Of a DNA stretch of 64,000 nt, positions 62,525 through 64,000 are shown piece after piece. This DNA comes from Marchantia polymorpha subsp. ruderalis. Its lineage: Eukaryota; Streptophyta; Marchantiopsida; Marchantiales; Marchantiaceae. Numbering within the stretch: position 1 is the stretch's first letter; every line of letters starts with the position of its first letter. The position numbers and the translations under genes were made by a program. The stretch is taken from positions 23,104,001 through 23,168,000 of the forward strand of contig AP031354.1 in the NCBI GenBank assembly GCA_037833965.1. The letters are read 5' to 3'. Under the pieces are notes generated by a model that did not search any database, was not told where the DNA came from, and was given only the letters and a program-made list of their open reading frames with translations.

Positions 62525-62569
62525 ATCCTCATGACTATGTTGAGTGTAATTCAACATAGTCATGAGGAT
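62525..62569. repeat. Perfect hairpin 2 (19-bp stem, loop GTGTAAT)
   Basis: Arms 62525-62543 (ATCCTCATGACTATGTTGA) and 62551-62569 are perfectly complementary around the same 7-nt loop as hairpin 1, with the same four closing base pairs (TTGA/TCAA) but a different outer stem. Confidence 0.9.
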
Positions 62570-64000
62570 GGAACAATCAAATTTGCGTAAACTGGTTGAG
62601 TATCACTTTGGAATGAAAAAGATCAATGTTGTCGAATGGTCAAAAAATTTCTAACTTGTTATCACTTTTTACGAGTTGTTTTGACAAAAATTTGTAATTT
62701 TTTGAATCCAGTGAATATGATCAACCTCAAATCACATTCCGTGATGAAACAAATGAAGAAGATTGACACAATAATAACATCATTATCTACTCTAAATCAT
62801 TATGAACAAATCATTTACAATTTTTTTTGTAAGTAATTATCTACCTAGTAAAATGAAACAACACACTTGATAATGATCGATTGTAAGTCAACAATTAACA
62901 ATCGATTCACAAAAATAATTTTTTTTAATCTCATCATTTATTCATTGTATATTGATTATAAAAAATAAGATTATCAAATGCATCAAGATGATTTTCAATC
63001 TTAAATCTCAAAAATTTCAAAGAGACATACAACAATAATACTTGCAATAAAATTGTTTTGTTAGAACTCAAATAATAATATACATTCGTCATAATCATAC
63101 ATTCAACTAAAGGTTGTAAATGTAATATGAAAATAATCATAAGTATTTAATTGTAGTCGTTGTTGTTGTAGATGTATGCTTCTAGCATTCATCTGGCTTC
63201 TTGTATGCTTCTAGCTAAATCTAATCTAGTAGCCTTCCGGAAACTCTCCGCTTTTAGAAATTCTTTGATACCTTAAAGAAACTGGCCCAATAACTTCTAA
63301 ATGCTCAATCGATATGGGTTATTCTCTGTAGGCATTGACATATGGATGTAGGGAATCGAAGCGATTGACAGAGGGATGATGTGATAGTTACTATCACAAG
63401 CTCTTTGAGATGCTGGTCTTGGTACTCCGCATGCCGACCTTTTTGCCGACCTTCACTCTCGGCGACGAGGTGGTTGCTGCCTTGTTGACAAACGTCAGAT
63501 TGATGTTGCATGTGATAGTGGGAGATGCGTTTCTCGATCTACTTAAACAAAGAAGGAAAGATGTACCGACCTACCTTCTCAAGATCGGTCCATCCTACCT
63601 TCCGATCATATCAGTGGATGTGATCAGAGAGATGTGTAAGCGTGGAAGATGACGATGTGCCTATTTTGATGTTGGCAAGACACGACATTGTATTGTTTGA
63701 GCTGAGCTACCATTATTTAGTCAGAATTGGAGTTAAGTTACACTCCTTCGCGTCATGGATTTGTCCGATCCGTGGAGTAATGTACGTTAACTCCGAGAAT
63801 CTGCGCGTTTAAAATTAATTTTGTCCGCGCACTAGACATAACCGGGGGAAACAAAATTAAGACATTTGATTTCGCCCACAAATCTCTATCTAATAGGTTT
63901 TATGATGATCATGATAAATGGTCATCATATCATCCGAAACTTTACAATGGAGCTAATAGTCTCATGAAGTTGAGTGAAATTCTATTGCATTGTCACGGAG

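Larger units (their letters stand above)
61441..64000. other. AT-rich intergenic DNA at the right end
   Basis: AT-rich to 63.15 kb, with two striking hairpins (62458-62569, separate entries). From about 63.3 to 63.8 kb composition becomes balanced and an 80-codon frame (63410-63652, plus) is present, with no recognisable domain; it may be the remnant of a gene or element. Nothing else is supported. Confidence 0.5.

Noticed and set aside
1-64000. CRISPR array, bacterial operon, prophage, tRNA or rRNA genes
   Set aside because: The tandem repeats are adjacent units without spacers, the genes have spliceosomal introns, and no tRNA A/B-box pair with a foldable cloverleaf was found by eye.

Overview
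The window is nuclear DNA from a eukaryote, almost certainly a land plant. Seven protein genes can be supported. Six are split by GT-AG introns of about 80 to 980 bp, and one appears intronless. Between them lie long AT-rich intergenic stretches with decayed transposon and gene relics. The products are a cytosolic ribosomal protein, a calcyclin-binding protein homologue, an NTF2/RRM (G3BP-type) protein, an RHF-type RING-H2 ligase, a CTLH/CRA protein and a plastid-like protein of unknown function. All fit a plant. The mosaic of gene islands and AT-rich gaps, and the style of the hAT-like relic, make me lean to a bryophyte (liverwort or moss). That is an impression, not a proof. No bacterial operon, CRISPR array, tRNA or rRNA was seen.

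Layout. 1-10.2 kb: AT-rich intergenic DNA with degenerate short tandem repeats, a perfect 95-bp triplication, a hAT-like transposase pseudogene on the minus strand and a probable Copia LTR with primer-binding site. 10.2-13.2 kb: an 11-exon 2-oxoglutarate/Fe(II) oxygenase gene (minus). 16.2-17.5 kb: ribosomal protein eL34 (minus), divergent from the CacyBP homologue at 18.8-21.4 kb (plus). 24.5-25.3 kb: an intronless gene for a probable plastid protein (plus). 26.9-32.1 kb: an 11-exon gene for a protein with two LisH-CTLH-CRA units (minus). 37.9-40.5 kb: a 9-exon G3BP-like NTF2-RRM-RGG gene (minus). 42.6-52.2 kb: very AT-rich gene desert. 53.8-57.6 kb: an 8-exon RING-H2 gene (plus) behind a purine-rich leader, with one GC-AG intron. 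60.5-61.4 kb: an LRR receptor pseudogene (minus). 61.4-64 kb: AT-rich DNA with two striking hairpins.

The genes are independent transcription units and not a cluster. Three encode proteins of families linked to ubiquitin ligation (CacyBP, CTLH/CRA, RING-H2), but nothing shows that they work together. I found no convincing new molecular system. The items most worth a second look are: a 170-bp sequence present twice, 14 kb apart, whose homology starts about 33 bp after a perfect TATA box in one copy; two adjacent perfect hairpins that share the same loop but have different stems; the doubled LisH-CTLH-CRA architecture; and the GC-AG intron. Exon borders were read by hand from splice signals and frame continuity. 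UTR limits are not known.
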